Below, in pieces: positions 17,643 through 26,184 of a stretch of 64,000 bases of DNA; the stretch's first letter is position 1, and each line of letters opens with the position of its first letter. Under the pieces are notes generated by a model. That model was not told the DNA's origin. It did not search any database and saw only the letters and a list, made by a program, of their open reading frames with translations. The stretch covers positions 124,001-188,000 of the forward strand of contig CAKRDD010000002.1 of the NCBI GenBank assembly GCA_934309345.1. Direction: 5' to 3'. Source of the DNA: an uncultured Mediterraneibacter sp. (lineage in GTDB: Bacteria; Bacillota; Clostridia; Lachnospirales; Lachnospiraceae). The translations under genes and the position numbers were made by a program.

Positions 17643-19895
17643 TTACATGTGGTCATGGCAAGTTCTTGCGATAACGTCAAGCTGCTGCTCACGAGTAAGG
17701 TCGATAAACTTAACAGCGTATCCTGATACACGGATTGTGAAGTTAGCGTACTCAGGTTTCTCTGGGTGCTCCATAGCATCTTTCAGTTTGTCAACACCAA
17801 ATACGTTAACGTTCAGATGATGTGCTCCCTGATCGAAGTATCCGTCAAGTACGTGAGCGAGGTTCTCTTTACGCTCTTCATCAGAATGTCCAAGTGCACC
17901 TGGGTTGATTGTCTGTGTATTAGAGATTCCGTCAAGTGCAAGCTCGTAAGGAAGCTTAGCAACAGAGTTAAGAGAAGCAAGAAGTCCGCTCTGCTCTGCG
18001 CCGTAAGACGGGTTAGCTCCTGGTGAAAGTGGCTCTCCAGCTTTTCTTCCGTCTGGAAGAGATCCTGTAGCCTTACCATATACAACGTTAGATGTAATTG
18101 TAAGGATAGATGTTGTCGGTACAGAATGTCTGTATGTGTGGCACTTGTTCAGTTTGTGCATGAATTTCTTCAGCAGTGCTACAGCGATTTCATCTGCACG
18201 GTCATCATCGTTACCATATTTCGGGAAGTCTCCTTCTACCTCGAAGTCTGTAGCAAGTCCATCTTCGTCACGAACAACTTTAACCTTAGCGTATTTGATA
18301 GCGCTTAAGGAGTCTACTACGTGTGAGAATCCAGCGATACCTGTTGCGAAAGAACGTTTAACGTCTGTGTCGATCAGGGACATCTGTGCTGCTTCATAGT
18401 AGTATTTATCATGCATGTAGTGGATCATGTTCAGTGTATCAACGTACAGCTTGGACAGCCACTCCATCATCTCATCATATTTTGCAAGTACTTCTTCATA
18501 ATCAAGGTACTCAGAAGTAATCGGCTGGTAAGCCGGTCCTACCTGCATCTTAGTCTTCTCATCAACACCACCGTTGATTGCGTAAAGAAGACACTTAGCA
18601 AGGTTTGCACGAGCTCCGAAGAACTGCATCTCTTTACCTGTCTCTGTAGCAGATACACAGCAGCAGATGCTGTAGTCATCTCCCCATACCGGACGCATAA
18701 CATCATCGTTCTCGTACTGGATGGAGCTTGTTGTTACAGAAATCAGGGATGCGAACTTCTTGAAGTTCTCTGGCAGTCTTGAAGAATAAAGAACTGTCAG
18801 GTTTGGCTCTGGTGAAGGTCCCATGTTGTTCAGTGTGTGGAGGAAACGGTAGTCAGTCTTTGTTACCATAGAACGTCCGTCCTGTCCAAGTCCACCAACC
18901 TCAAGTGTAGCCCATGTCGGGTCTCCTGAGAACAGCTGGTTGTAAGATGGGATTCTTGCGAACTTAACCATACGGAATTTCATTACCATGTGGTCGATGA
19001 TCTCCTGAGCTTCCTTCTCTGTAAGTGTTCCAGCCTTAAGATCTCTGTCAATATAGATATCAAGGAATGTAGAGATACGTCCTACGGACATAGCTGCACC
19101 ATTCTGTGTCTTGATTGCTGCAAGGTATCCGAAGTACAGCCACTGAGCTGCTTCGTGAGCATTCTTAGCCGGCTGAGAAATATCGAATCCGTATACTGCA
19201 GCCATCTCTTTCATCTCTTTCAGAGCTTTGATCTGATCTGCAAGTTCTTCACGAAGACGGAAATCCTCACCCTTCATGCCGTGTCTTGCGTAACGCTCGA
19301 AGTCATACTGTTTTCTCTCGATCAGGAAGTCGATACCGTACAGTGCAACACGACGGTAGTCACCTACGATACGTCCACGTCCGTATGTATCCGGAAGTCC
19401 TGTGATGATCTTGTTATGACGAGCTTTTTTCATCTCTGGTGTATAAACATCGAATACACCCTGGTTATGTGTTTTATGATATTTTGTGAAGATCTCATGC
19501 AGTTTCTCGCTTGGCTGGTATCCGTATGTTGTACAAGCCTGCTCTGCCATCTTGATTCCACCGTAAGGCATGAATGCTCTCTTCAGCGGTTTGTCTGTCT
19601 GCAAACCAACAACCTGCTCAAGGTCTTTCATGCTCTCATCGATATATCCTGGGCCGTATGCTGTCAGACCGGAAACAACTTCTGTCTCCATGTCGAGAAC
19701 TCCGCCCTTAGCTCTTTCTTCTTTCTGAAGTTCCTGCAGTCTTCCCCATAATTTGTCTGTTGCTTCTGTTGGTCCCTCAAGGAATGCCTCATCACCTTCA
19801 TATGGTGTGTAGTTCTCCTGGATGAAATCACGCACGTCTACAGAGTGTGTCCATTTTCTTCCCTTGAAGCCAGCCCACTGCTCAAAATTAGCCAT
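17643..19895 (-). CDS. pflB: Formate acetyltransferase (pyruvate formate-lyase)
   Basis: Glycyl-radical enzyme converting pyruvate and CoA to acetyl-CoA and formate, the central anaerobic fermentation step. At 750 aa it has the PFL layout. The active-site cysteines lie in DYSICCCVSATETGKEMQ (about residues 408-425), here as three consecutive cysteines where the family usually has two. The glycyl-radical loop is RVSGYAVKF near residue 730. AGGAGG lies about 7 nt before the ATG. Promoter and palindrome are at 19952-19980. Confidence 0.97.
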   Translation of the reverse strand: MANFEQWAGFKGRKWTHSVDVRDFIQENYTPYEGDEAFLEGPTEATDKLWGRLQELQKEERAKGGVLDMETEVVSGLTAYGPGYIDESMKDLEQVVGLQTDKPLKRAFMPYGGIKMAEQACTTYGYQPSEKLHEIFTKYHKTHNQGVFDVYTPEMKKARHNKIITGLPDTYGRGRIVGDYRRVALYGIDFLIERKQYDFERYARHGMKGEDFRLREELADQIKALKEMKEMAAVYGFDISQPAKNAHEAAQWLYFGYLAAIKTQNGAAMSVGRISTFLDIYIDRDLKAGTLTEKEAQEIIDHMVMKFRMVKFARIPSYNQLFSGDPTWATLEVGGLGQDGRSMVTKTDYRFLHTLNNMGPSPEPNLTVLYSSRLPENFKKFASLISVTTSSIQYENDDVMRPVWGDDYSICCCVSATETGKEMQFFGARANLAKCLLYAINGGVDEKTKMQVGPAYQPITSEYLDYEEVLAKYDEMMEWLSKLYVDTLNMIHYMHDKYYYEAAQMSLIDTDVKRSFATGIAGFSHVVDSLSAIKYAKVKVVRDEDGLATDFEVEGDFPKYGNDDDRADEIAVALLKKFMHKLNKCHTYRHSVPTTSILTITSNVVYGKATGSLPDGRKAGEPLSPGANPSYGAEQSGLLASLNSVAKLPYELALDGISNTQTINPGALGHSDEERKENLAHVLDGYFDQGAHHLNVNVFGVDKLKDAMEHPEKPEYANFTIRVSGYAVKFIDLTREQQLDVIARTCHDHM

Positions 19896-19951
19896 TGAAA
19901 AATCCTCCTATATTCTTTCCTAAAATAGTTTTGTAATTGTTTTACGGGCAT

Positions 19952-19980
19952 AGTATAACACCGTGTTAAATAAATGACAA
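19952..19980 (-). promoter_or_regulatory. pflB promoter with palindrome in the spacer
   Basis: Minus strand: -35 TTGTCA (19980-19975), 17-bp spacer, -10 TATACT (19957-19952). The spacer contains TAACAC-G-GTGTTA (19968-19956), a perfect 6-bp dyad with one central base. The TTAACA flavour recalls Rex (NADH-sensing) sites, but it is not a full match, so the regulator is uncertain. Confidence 0.7.
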
Positions 19981-20027
19981 GCGTAAAATCGAGAATAAAT
20001 ATCGGAAATCGCTTTGTATTCGATTTA

Positions 20028-20125
20028 GTACAAAATATACGAAAAAACGCCCATTTTACGGGGAATTGTACGAACTTTAGTACAGTAAAAATGTACCGTA
20101 AAAAGAACATTTCCCCCATGTGTAC
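20028..20125. repeat. Cluster of GTAC motifs upstream of pflB
   Basis: Five GTAC tetramers in 98 bp (20028, 20068, 20080, 20093, 20122), two of them within the longer direct repeat TTTAGTACA. They lie 50-150 bp upstream of the predicted pflB -35 box, where activator sites would be expected. The rest of the 413-bp gap between pflB and the acetyltransferase gene shows no gene. Confidence 0.4.
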
Positions 20126-20308
20126 GGTCGGATTCGCAGACAGATAAACAGCCTCTTTTTCTTTCAAAATTCACTCTAGGTACTTTTCCTCTATGATAAC
20201 GTTTTCACTTTCTTTTTTCTCTATATTTTTGTCAATGGAGTTATGTTCTGTTTTTTGATATAATAGTGCATTAGAGCATCTATATTTAGTTTATGAAAGA
20301 GGAATATT

Positions 20309-20797
20309 ATGGAAATCAGAAAGACAAAACCAGAAGAGCTTGAAGTACTTCTTAAGATGTATGAGCATGCACGGACGTTCATGGCAACTCATGGAAATGC
20401 TTCTCAATGGGGAAACACATATCCTTCTCCACAGTTAATTCTGGACGACATTACTGAGGGGAACAGTTATGTCTGCACAGAGCAGGATCAGATCATTGCC
20501 ACTTTCTATTATAAAGAAGGCGCTGATCCTACCTATATGCGCATCTACGATGGCGACTGGATCAATGACTCCCGTTACGGAGTTGTCCACCGCATCACTT
20601 CCACCGGAAATGTAAAAGGTGCTGCTTCCTTCTGCCTGAACTGGGCTCTGGAACAATGCGGCAACATCCGTATTGATACACACCGGGACAATATCGTAAT
20701 GCAGCATCTGTTAGATAAGAATGGATTCAAGTATTGCGGAATCGTATATGTTGAAGATGGAACAGAAAGAATTGCTTATCAGAAAGTGGTTTCATGA
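20309..20797 (+). CDS. GNAT-family N-acetyltransferase
   Basis: A 162-aa single-domain acetyltransferase. The N-terminal strand-helix MEIRKTKPEELEVLLKMYEHA, a central YGVVHRITSTGNVKGAASFC segment in place of the usual acetyl-CoA loop, and the final MQHLLDKNGFKYCGIVYVEDG strand pair fit the GNAT fold. AGAGGA lies upstream of the ATG. It is monocistronic. The substrate cannot be predicted. Confidence 0.85.
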   Translation: MEIRKTKPEELEVLLKMYEHARTFMATHGNASQWGNTYPSPQLILDDITEGNSYVCTEQDQIIATFYYKEGADPTYMRIYDGDWINDSRYGVVHRITSTGNVKGAASFCLNWALEQCGNIRIDTHRDNIVMQHLLDKNGFKYCGIVYVEDGTERIAYQKVVS

Positions 20798-20853
20798 TAT
20801 CAGGGGCAAAAAGTTGTTTAATGTCCTTGAATCCGCCCCAATATGGGCTAACG

Positions 20854-20894
20854 CAAGGAGCAGAGACATTTGATTTTAATGTCTCTGCTCCTTG
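20854..20894. terminator. Hairpin between convergent genes
   Basis: Perfect 17-bp stem (20854-20870 with 20878-20894) and a 7-nt T-rich loop. The right arm overlaps the end of the minus-strand phosphatase gene. It probably terminates one or both convergent transcripts, although neither flank has a long T run. Confidence 0.65.
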
Positions 20895-21649
20895 TTGCTA
20901 TATGTCTCACAGAATCTTGCCGCGAAGGATGGTTCTTCTCCGCCTGCATAGAGATGTGAGATATCCCCTACTTTCAATCCTCGGAAATATGCCGTTCCCT
21001 GTTCTCTCTCTTCTGTTACTACTTCTGTCACAGAAGTTGGTGCAAGTGCAAGACAATGCCAAAGCACGAATGGTGATACATTCCATAAATGAGACAACAG
21101 CACGCAGCTGATTCCGAAATGGCAGAAAAATGTCACTGTCTCATCACTTTCTTTCTCCACACGATAATGCGCCCCTTCTCTTACATATCCATGCTCTGCG
21201 AGAAAGCGATCAAATTCTTCAATCACATAATCGTATACTTCTACAAGATCGGAATTTTTCGCCACTTCTGTTTCTCTCCATGCATTTTTATCCATATAAG
21301 CTTCATGTTCTGTCCAATACCCCGGAACCATATCCCATGCAATTCTAGGTTGGAAATGCTCACCTTCTTTTTTCACATCAGGATATGCTTTTTCAAGTTC
21401 CGGATTTTTATTCAGATCAACCTGCGCCGGGAACTCTTGCAGCCAATCCAATATTTCTGCTGTTTTTCCAGTTGCCTCAAGACATGGAGCTGCCGTATCC
21501 TGAGCTCTTCCAAGTGGAGACTTATAGCATTCCCCCATATTCATAGATACTGCACGTTTCGCAAGCAGTGCCGCTTCACGCCTTCCTTTTTCTGTTAATG
21601 TGTCATTTACATAATCCGGATCTCCGTGACGGATCAATAGAATTCTCAT
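20876..21649 (-). CDS. Histidine phosphatase (phosphoglycerate mutase-like) family protein
   Basis: The catalytic RHG motif occurs at once (MRILLIRHGDPDY). A second conserved region is LGRAQDTAAPCLEATG, and the second histidine lies in CHFGISCVLLSHL. At 257 aa it is longer than the usual 200, with an insert around residues 75-130. I chose the ATG at 21649 because AAAGGAG lies 7 nt upstream; a TTG at 21670 would add seven residues. Its start lies 47 nt inside the end of the hydrolase gene, so the two are coupled. Confidence 0.85.
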   Translation of the reverse strand: MRILLIRHGDPDYVNDTLTEKGRREAALLAKRAVSMNMGECYKSPLGRAQDTAAPCLEATGKTAEILDWLQEFPAQVDLNKNPELEKAYPDVKKEGEHFQPRIAWDMVPGYWTEHEAYMDKNAWRETEVAKNSDLVEVYDYVIEEFDRFLAEHGYVREGAHYRVEKESDETVTFFCHFGISCVLLSHLWNVSPFVLWHCLALAPTSVTEVVTEEREQGTAYFRGLKVGDISHLYAGGEEPSFAARFCETYSNKEQRH

Positions 21650-22655
21650 CGTCTTCTCCTTTGTAATCAATTATTTTTCCCAGCCATTCCTCTGCCAGTT
21701 TGGGCCAGATCTGTACTTCTTTCAGAGTCTTTCGGATTTCTTCTTTCTGCTCTGCTGTCCATTTCGGTGGCTGTGTTCTTCCAATCCCGTTTTTCACAAG
21801 AAGTTCTTCTCCCTTTTCCCTTGGAAATGAAGTTTCTCCCGCAAGAATCGCTTCTGCAAGCATACGAAGCTGCTCCTGTGTATAAGGCTGTCTTCCTCTG
21901 CGTTCCAGCCAGTCCTCTGTTGCAACAGACATTCCATGCACGCCTTCTGAAAATACATGGTGTGCGAATGGAACTCCTTCTTCCAGACATTTCTGAGCTA
22001 AAAGATAGCTATTCTGCACCGGAACAGTTCCATCTGTTGCTGTCTGCCAGATAAAGCATGGCGGTATTTCTTTTATCACATGTTTTTCTAATGACATGTA
22101 TTCCAACTCTTTCTTTGTCGGATTCTTCCCTAAAAGAGCTACAAAAGAATCTCTGTGAGCATATTTTCCTGAAGTAATTACCGGATAAGACAGCACTGCC
22201 GCATCCGGACGATTCGAAAACTTCTGATATTTTTCATCCGGATCCTTGATATCCTTCCCATGCACACACAGACTCTCACACAGATGTCCTCCGGCTGAAA
22301 ATCCACACACCACGATCCGATCTGCCAAAATGTGCAGCTGCTCTGCACGAAAACGGATCATTCGCATCGCCCTGGAAATATCATTCAATGGCTGAAGCTT
22401 TAATGGTGCTTCATCCAGTGGATTCACTGTATATTCAAGGACGAACACATTATAACCGGCCTGATAAAATTCCATAGCAACCAGATGTGCTTCCGACGGA
22501 GATACAAGTCTGTAACCGCCACCTGGAACAACCAGCATTGCCGGATGCATCAGCTCATCCTCGTGAATATAGCTGACCATGATTGGAATGAATCCATGCG
22601 CCGCCGGGTAATGATATTCTTCTTTGTGCCATAATTCTATTCTTTCGCCTATCAT
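21603..22655 (-). CDS. Alpha/beta hydrolase (BD-FAE/esterase-like)
   Basis: A 350-aa serine hydrolase of the feruloyl-esterase/carboxylesterase type. It has the oxyanion-hole motif VVPGGGYRLVSP near residues 42-53, nucleophile elbow GFSAGGHL near 119-126, acid residue in TATDGTVPVQNS near 209-220 and histidine in SEGVHGMS near 239-246. There is no signal peptide, so it is cytoplasmic. The C-terminal 60 residues form a charged helical tail beyond the fold. It forms an operon with the overlapping histidine phosphatase gene. Confidence 0.85.
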   Translation of the reverse strand: MIGERIELWHKEEYHYPAAHGFIPIMVSYIHEDELMHPAMLVVPGGGYRLVSPSEAHLVAMEFYQAGYNVFVLEYTVNPLDEAPLKLQPLNDISRAMRMIRFRAEQLHILADRIVVCGFSAGGHLCESLCVHGKDIKDPDEKYQKFSNRPDAAVLSYPVITSGKYAHRDSFVALLGKNPTKKELEYMSLEKHVIKEIPPCFIWQTATDGTVPVQNSYLLAQKCLEEGVPFAHHVFSEGVHGMSVATEDWLERRGRQPYTQEQLRMLAEAILAGETSFPREKGEELLVKNGIGRTQPPKWTAEQKEEIRKTLKEVQIWPKLAEEWLGKIIDYKGEDDENSIDPSRRSGLCK

Positions 22656-22738
22656 GTGTTAATAGCCTCCTGTTTGATTTATAATTTGTGCTTTTCTGTT
22701 ATTCTTTTGGGAGCACGGACTTTGCTCGTTGCTCGCGT

Positions 22739-22786
22739 AAAAAAGCCATGAAAGACAAGATCCCCCAACCTCGTCTTCCATGACTC
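22739..22786 (-). terminator. Terminator of the Mrp ATPase gene
   Basis: On the minus strand a 16-bp stem (22786-22771 with 22760-22745) uses three G-U pairs and is followed by a seven-T run. The wobble pairs make the hairpin specific to the minus-strand RNA. Confidence 0.88.
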
Positions 22787-22809
22787 CCATTACATACACT
22801 CAACTTGCT

Positions 22810-23640
22810 TTACAGCTCAAATCCTTCCAGATATGGATTCTCTGCCTCGAAAAACTTCTCTTCCTCAACCATCTGTGCGATTGCCGGGTCAAGCGGCATC
22901 TTTCCGAGAACCGGAACATTCAGATCTGCTGCGATCTCATCAATGTGGCTCTCGCCAAATACTTTGATCTCTTTGCCACAATCCGGACATTTCACATAGC
23001 TGTAGTTCTCAACGATTCCGAGAACCGGAATGTTCATCTGCTTCGCCATTCCATATGCCTTCTTCACGATCATCTGTACAAGATCCTGCGGAGATGTAAC
23101 AATCACAACTCCATCAACCGGAAGAGACTGGAATACAGTCAGCGGAACATCACCTGTTCCAGGTGGCATATCAACGAAGAGATAATCAAGATCTCCCCAC
23201 ATAACGTCTGTCCAGAACTGCTTTACAACACCTGCGATTACTGGTCCCCTCCAGATAACCGGTGCTTCCTCATCTTCCAGAAGAAGATTGACAGACATGA
23301 TCTTTGTTCCGTCTGCTGCCTCACATGGAAGAATTCCCTGCTCTGTTCCTACTGCCATCTCATGAAGACCATACATCTTCGGAATCGATGGACCTGTAAT
23401 ATCTGCATCCATGATACCTACATTATATCCTTTTGCTCTCATCATTCTTGCAAGGGATGCTGTCACGAGTGACTTACCAACACCACCCTTTCCACTGACA
23501 ACACCGATCACTTTCTTAATAGATGAATACATGTTCATCGGTTCATGCATATCAACTTTCTTACTTGCGCATGTTCCTGCGCTGGCACAGCTGGCACAGG
23601 ATTCTTCTGAGCATCCTGATGTATTCTGCTCTTCTGCCAT
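22810..23640 (-). CDS. Mrp/NBP35-family Fe-S cluster carrier ATPase
   Basis: P-loop ATPase that assembles and delivers Fe-S clusters. The deviant Walker A is SGKGGVGKSLV (about residues 49-59), switch I is DADITGPSIP, and the family block FVDMPPGTGDVPLTVFQSLP follows. The C-terminal CPDC motif lies in YVKCPDCGKEIK. The N terminus carries a cysteine-rich leader (CSEESCASCASAGTC) like NBP35 proteins. At 276 aa it is normal. It has a strong terminator of its own. Confidence 0.92.
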   Translation of the reverse strand: MAEEQNTSGCSEESCASCASAGTCASKKVDMHEPMNMYSSIKKVIGVVSGKGGVGKSLVTASLARMMRAKGYNVGIMDADITGPSIPKMYGLHEMAVGTEQGILPCEAADGTKIMSVNLLLEDEEAPVIWRGPVIAGVVKQFWTDVMWGDLDYLFVDMPPGTGDVPLTVFQSLPVDGVVIVTSPQDLVQMIVKKAYGMAKQMNIPVLGIVENYSYVKCPDCGKEIKVFGESHIDEIAADLNVPVLGKMPLDPAIAQMVEEEKFFEAENPYLEGFEL

Positions 23641-23813
23641 AATATCATACCTCTTTTCTACAAATAAATAGTGCTATCATTGTAGCATATTTTCTCACAG
23701 AAAGATAGGCTGAACCTATGCTTTTATTTTTCTAAGTGTTATACTTATGTTAATTATTACGTTAATTCTTAATTCATTCAAACTTGGATACAATTAGAAA
23801 GGAGTTTTCCTGT

Positions 23814-25892
23814 ATGCCAGTAATATCCGAACAACTCAGACCGATCGATACCGTCAATGGATTCCAGATCCGTCCCGGCTTTTTCCGCGAATTCGGTGCA
23901 GTTGCCATCCCGGGTGGTGTCAACTTTACGATTCATACACACGGTGCTACATCCTGTGAGCTTCTGCTGTTTCACCGCAAAGCGGAAGAACCTTACGCCG
24001 TGATTCCATTTCCGGAAAGTTACAGGATCGGGTTCTGCTATTCCATGATCGTCTTTGATCTGGATATCGAAGAATTTGAATATGCTTATCGTTTAGACGG
24101 ACCTTATGATGAGAAGAAAGGGCTCCGCTTCGATAAAAATCAGATTCTCCTGGATCCTTACGCACGCGCCGTCACCGGACAGAGCCAGTGGGGACATGTG
24201 AACAACACCCAGCACGGTTACCGCGCCCGCGTAGTACATTCAAACTTTGACTGGGGCGGCCAGCGTCACCATTCCATTCCTATGGAAGACCTGATCATCT
24301 ATGAACTTCACGTCCGCGGATTTACCATGGATGAAAGTTCCGGTGTCGAGCACCGCGGTACCTTCGAAGGTCTACGCGAAAAGATTCCTTATCTGAAAGA
24401 GCTTGGAATCAATGCAGTAGAGCTGATGCCAATCTTCGAATTTGACGAAATGCGTGACGTCCGATTGATCGATGAAAACGAACTCATTGACTTCTGGGGA
24501 TATAATCCGGTCAGTTTCTTTGCGCCAAATACAAGCTACTGTTCCTCCATGGAATATAACCGCGAAGGACTTGAACTTAAGACACTGATCAAGGATCTCC
24601 ACGACAATGGTATCGAAGTGATCCTCGACGTTGTCTTCAACCACACTGCCGAAGGAAATGAATTCGGTCCGTGCTTTTCTTTCAAAGGCTTTGACAACAA
24701 CATTTACTATATGCTGACTCCGGACGGACATTATTATAACTTCAGCGGATGTGGAAATACATTAAACTGCAATCACCCTGTCGTGCGGGATATGATTCTT
24801 GAATGTCTGCGTTACTGGGTCATCGAATACCGTGTAGACGGATTTCGTTTTGATCTTGCTTCCATTCTCGGACGAAATGATGACGGAACACCACTCAGCC
24901 AGCCTCCACTTCTGCGAAGCCTTGCATTCGACTCCATCCTTGGAAATGTAAAACTGATTGCCGAAGCATGGGATGCCGGCGGACTTTATCAGGTTGGATC
25001 TTTCCCTTCCTGGAAGCGCTGGGCTGAATGGAATGGGCGCTACCGTGATGATATGCGCCGCTTTTTAAAAGGAGACGATCTCCTTGCCCAGACCGCCGCC
25101 GCAAGGATCACAGGTTCTCCTGATCTGTACGATCCAGCTTACCGCGGTGGAAATGCATCTGTCAACTTCCTTACCTGCCACGATGGCTTCACACTTTCTG
25201 ATCTGTACAGCTACAACCAAAAGCATAATGAAGCAAACGGCTGGGAAAATACTGACGGGGCTGACGACAATAACAGCTGGAACTGTGGCGTAGAAGGAGA
25301 GACAGACGATCCTGCCATCCTCGCACTCCGCATGCGCCTGATGAAAAATGCCTGCGCTGTTCTCCTTTGCAGCCGCGGAACCCCAATGTTCCTTTCCGGT
25401 GATGAATTTGCAGACACACGTTATGGAAATAACAACCCTTACTGCCAGGATAACCTGATCTCCTGGCTGGACTGGAGTCTCCTCAAAAAAAATAAGGAGC
25501 TGTTCGATTTCTTCCAATATATGATCCAGTTCCGCAAAGATCATCCTGTCATCCGTAAGGATCTGGAGCCAAGTTACCTTGGCATCCCTGCAATGAGCAT
25601 CCACGGACTCACGCCGAATGAGACAAATTTCTCTGGCGACAGCCATGTTGTCTGTGTACGATTTGCAGGCTATAATGAAGCAACACAGGAAGAGGACCTT
25701 GTTTATCTGTCAGTGAATGCCGGATGGTATCCGGTCACACTCACACTGCCGGAAAAATATGAATGGAAAGTGGCTGTCAACACCGGTGATCCGAAACGTC
25801 AGTTTTTTCACAAAGATTTGATGCCTGACGTTAAATCTAAAATATTTTTAGGTGAACGTTCTGTTATTATTTTCATTGCTACCGTTGTTTAA
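23814..25892 (+). CDS. Glycogen debranching enzyme / isoamylase-type alpha-glucanotransferase (GlgX-like)
   Basis: Glycoside hydrolase family 13 enzyme acting on alpha-1,6 branches of glycogen or related glucans. The N-terminal CBM48-like module covers about residues 10-110, then the GH13 barrel. Catalytic regions are VDGFRFDLA (nucleophile Asp), LIAEAWDAGG (acid/base Glu) and FLTCHDGFTLSDL (transition-state Asp). VVFNHTAEG is region I. At 692 aa it matches GlgX/TreX. I chose the ATG at 23814, with AAAGGAG about 8 nt upstream. No other glycogen gene is nearby. Confidence 0.92.
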   Translation: MPVISEQLRPIDTVNGFQIRPGFFREFGAVAIPGGVNFTIHTHGATSCELLLFHRKAEEPYAVIPFPESYRIGFCYSMIVFDLDIEEFEYAYRLDGPYDEKKGLRFDKNQILLDPYARAVTGQSQWGHVNNTQHGYRARVVHSNFDWGGQRHHSIPMEDLIIYELHVRGFTMDESSGVEHRGTFEGLREKIPYLKELGINAVELMPIFEFDEMRDVRLIDENELIDFWGYNPVSFFAPNTSYCSSMEYNREGLELKTLIKDLHDNGIEVILDVVFNHTAEGNEFGPCFSFKGFDNNIYYMLTPDGHYYNFSGCGNTLNCNHPVVRDMILECLRYWVIEYRVDGFRFDLASILGRNDDGTPLSQPPLLRSLAFDSILGNVKLIAEAWDAGGLYQVGSFPSWKRWAEWNGRYRDDMRRFLKGDDLLAQTAAARITGSPDLYDPAYRGGNASVNFLTCHDGFTLSDLYSYNQKHNEANGWENTDGADDNNSWNCGVEGETDDPAILALRMRLMKNACAVLLCSRGTPMFLSGDEFADTRYGNNNPYCQDNLISWLDWSLLKKNKELFDFFQYMIQFRKDHPVIRKDLEPSYLGIPAMSIHGLTPNETNFSGDSHVVCVRFAGYNEATQEEDLVYLSVNAGWYPVTLTLPEKYEWKVAVNTGDPKRQFFHKDLMPDVKSKIFLGERSVIIFIATVV

Positions 25893-25906
25893 GCTCAAAT
25901 TATAAT

Positions 25907-25937
25907 GTGAGTGTCAAAAATAAATTTTGACACTCAC
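25907..25937. repeat. Perfect inverted repeat after the debranching gene
   Basis: GTGAGTGTCAAAA (25907-25919) and its exact complement (25925-25937) flank a five-nt loop, 15 nt past the stop codon. There is no T run, so it may protect the 3' end or terminate weakly ahead of the better terminator at 26052. Confidence 0.5.
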
Positions 25938-26051
25938 TGATGTAACCGGATTGCTCCATTGCTATGCAATTCCCGCAATCCTCAAACATCTCAAACTCCC
26001 ATAAAATGACGTACTTACATTATTTCATAGCATATATCTGCATTTTTTCCA

Positions 26052-26096
26052 ACAAGTCTGTTGTTTGTATAATAAATAACAGGCTTGTCATTTTTT
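26052..26096 (+). terminator. Rho-independent terminator upstream of the hydrogenase operon
   Basis: Plus-strand RNA forms a 15-bp stem with two G-U pairs (26052-26066 with 26074-26088), followed by six Ts. It ends the debranching transcript 160 nt past the gene. Its position just before the hydrogenase promoter shields that promoter from read-through. Confidence 0.8.
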
Positions 26097-26105
26097 AAAC
26101 TTTTC

Positions 26106-26164
26106 TTGCTATTTTTTAGTTTCATTTGTACAATATTACTAAATAGAGCAATAACGAACGTTAT
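26106..26164 (+). promoter_or_regulatory. Promoter and dyad of the hydrogenase operon
   Basis: -35 TTGCTA (26106-26111), 17-bp spacer, -10 TACAAT (26129-26134). A dyad ATAACG-AA-CGTTAT (26151-26164) lies in the leader just before the AAAGGAGAGG ribosome site of the first gene, where a bound repressor or RNA fold would act. Confidence 0.6.
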
Positions 26165-26184
26165 GGTAAAAGGAGAGGTTTAAA

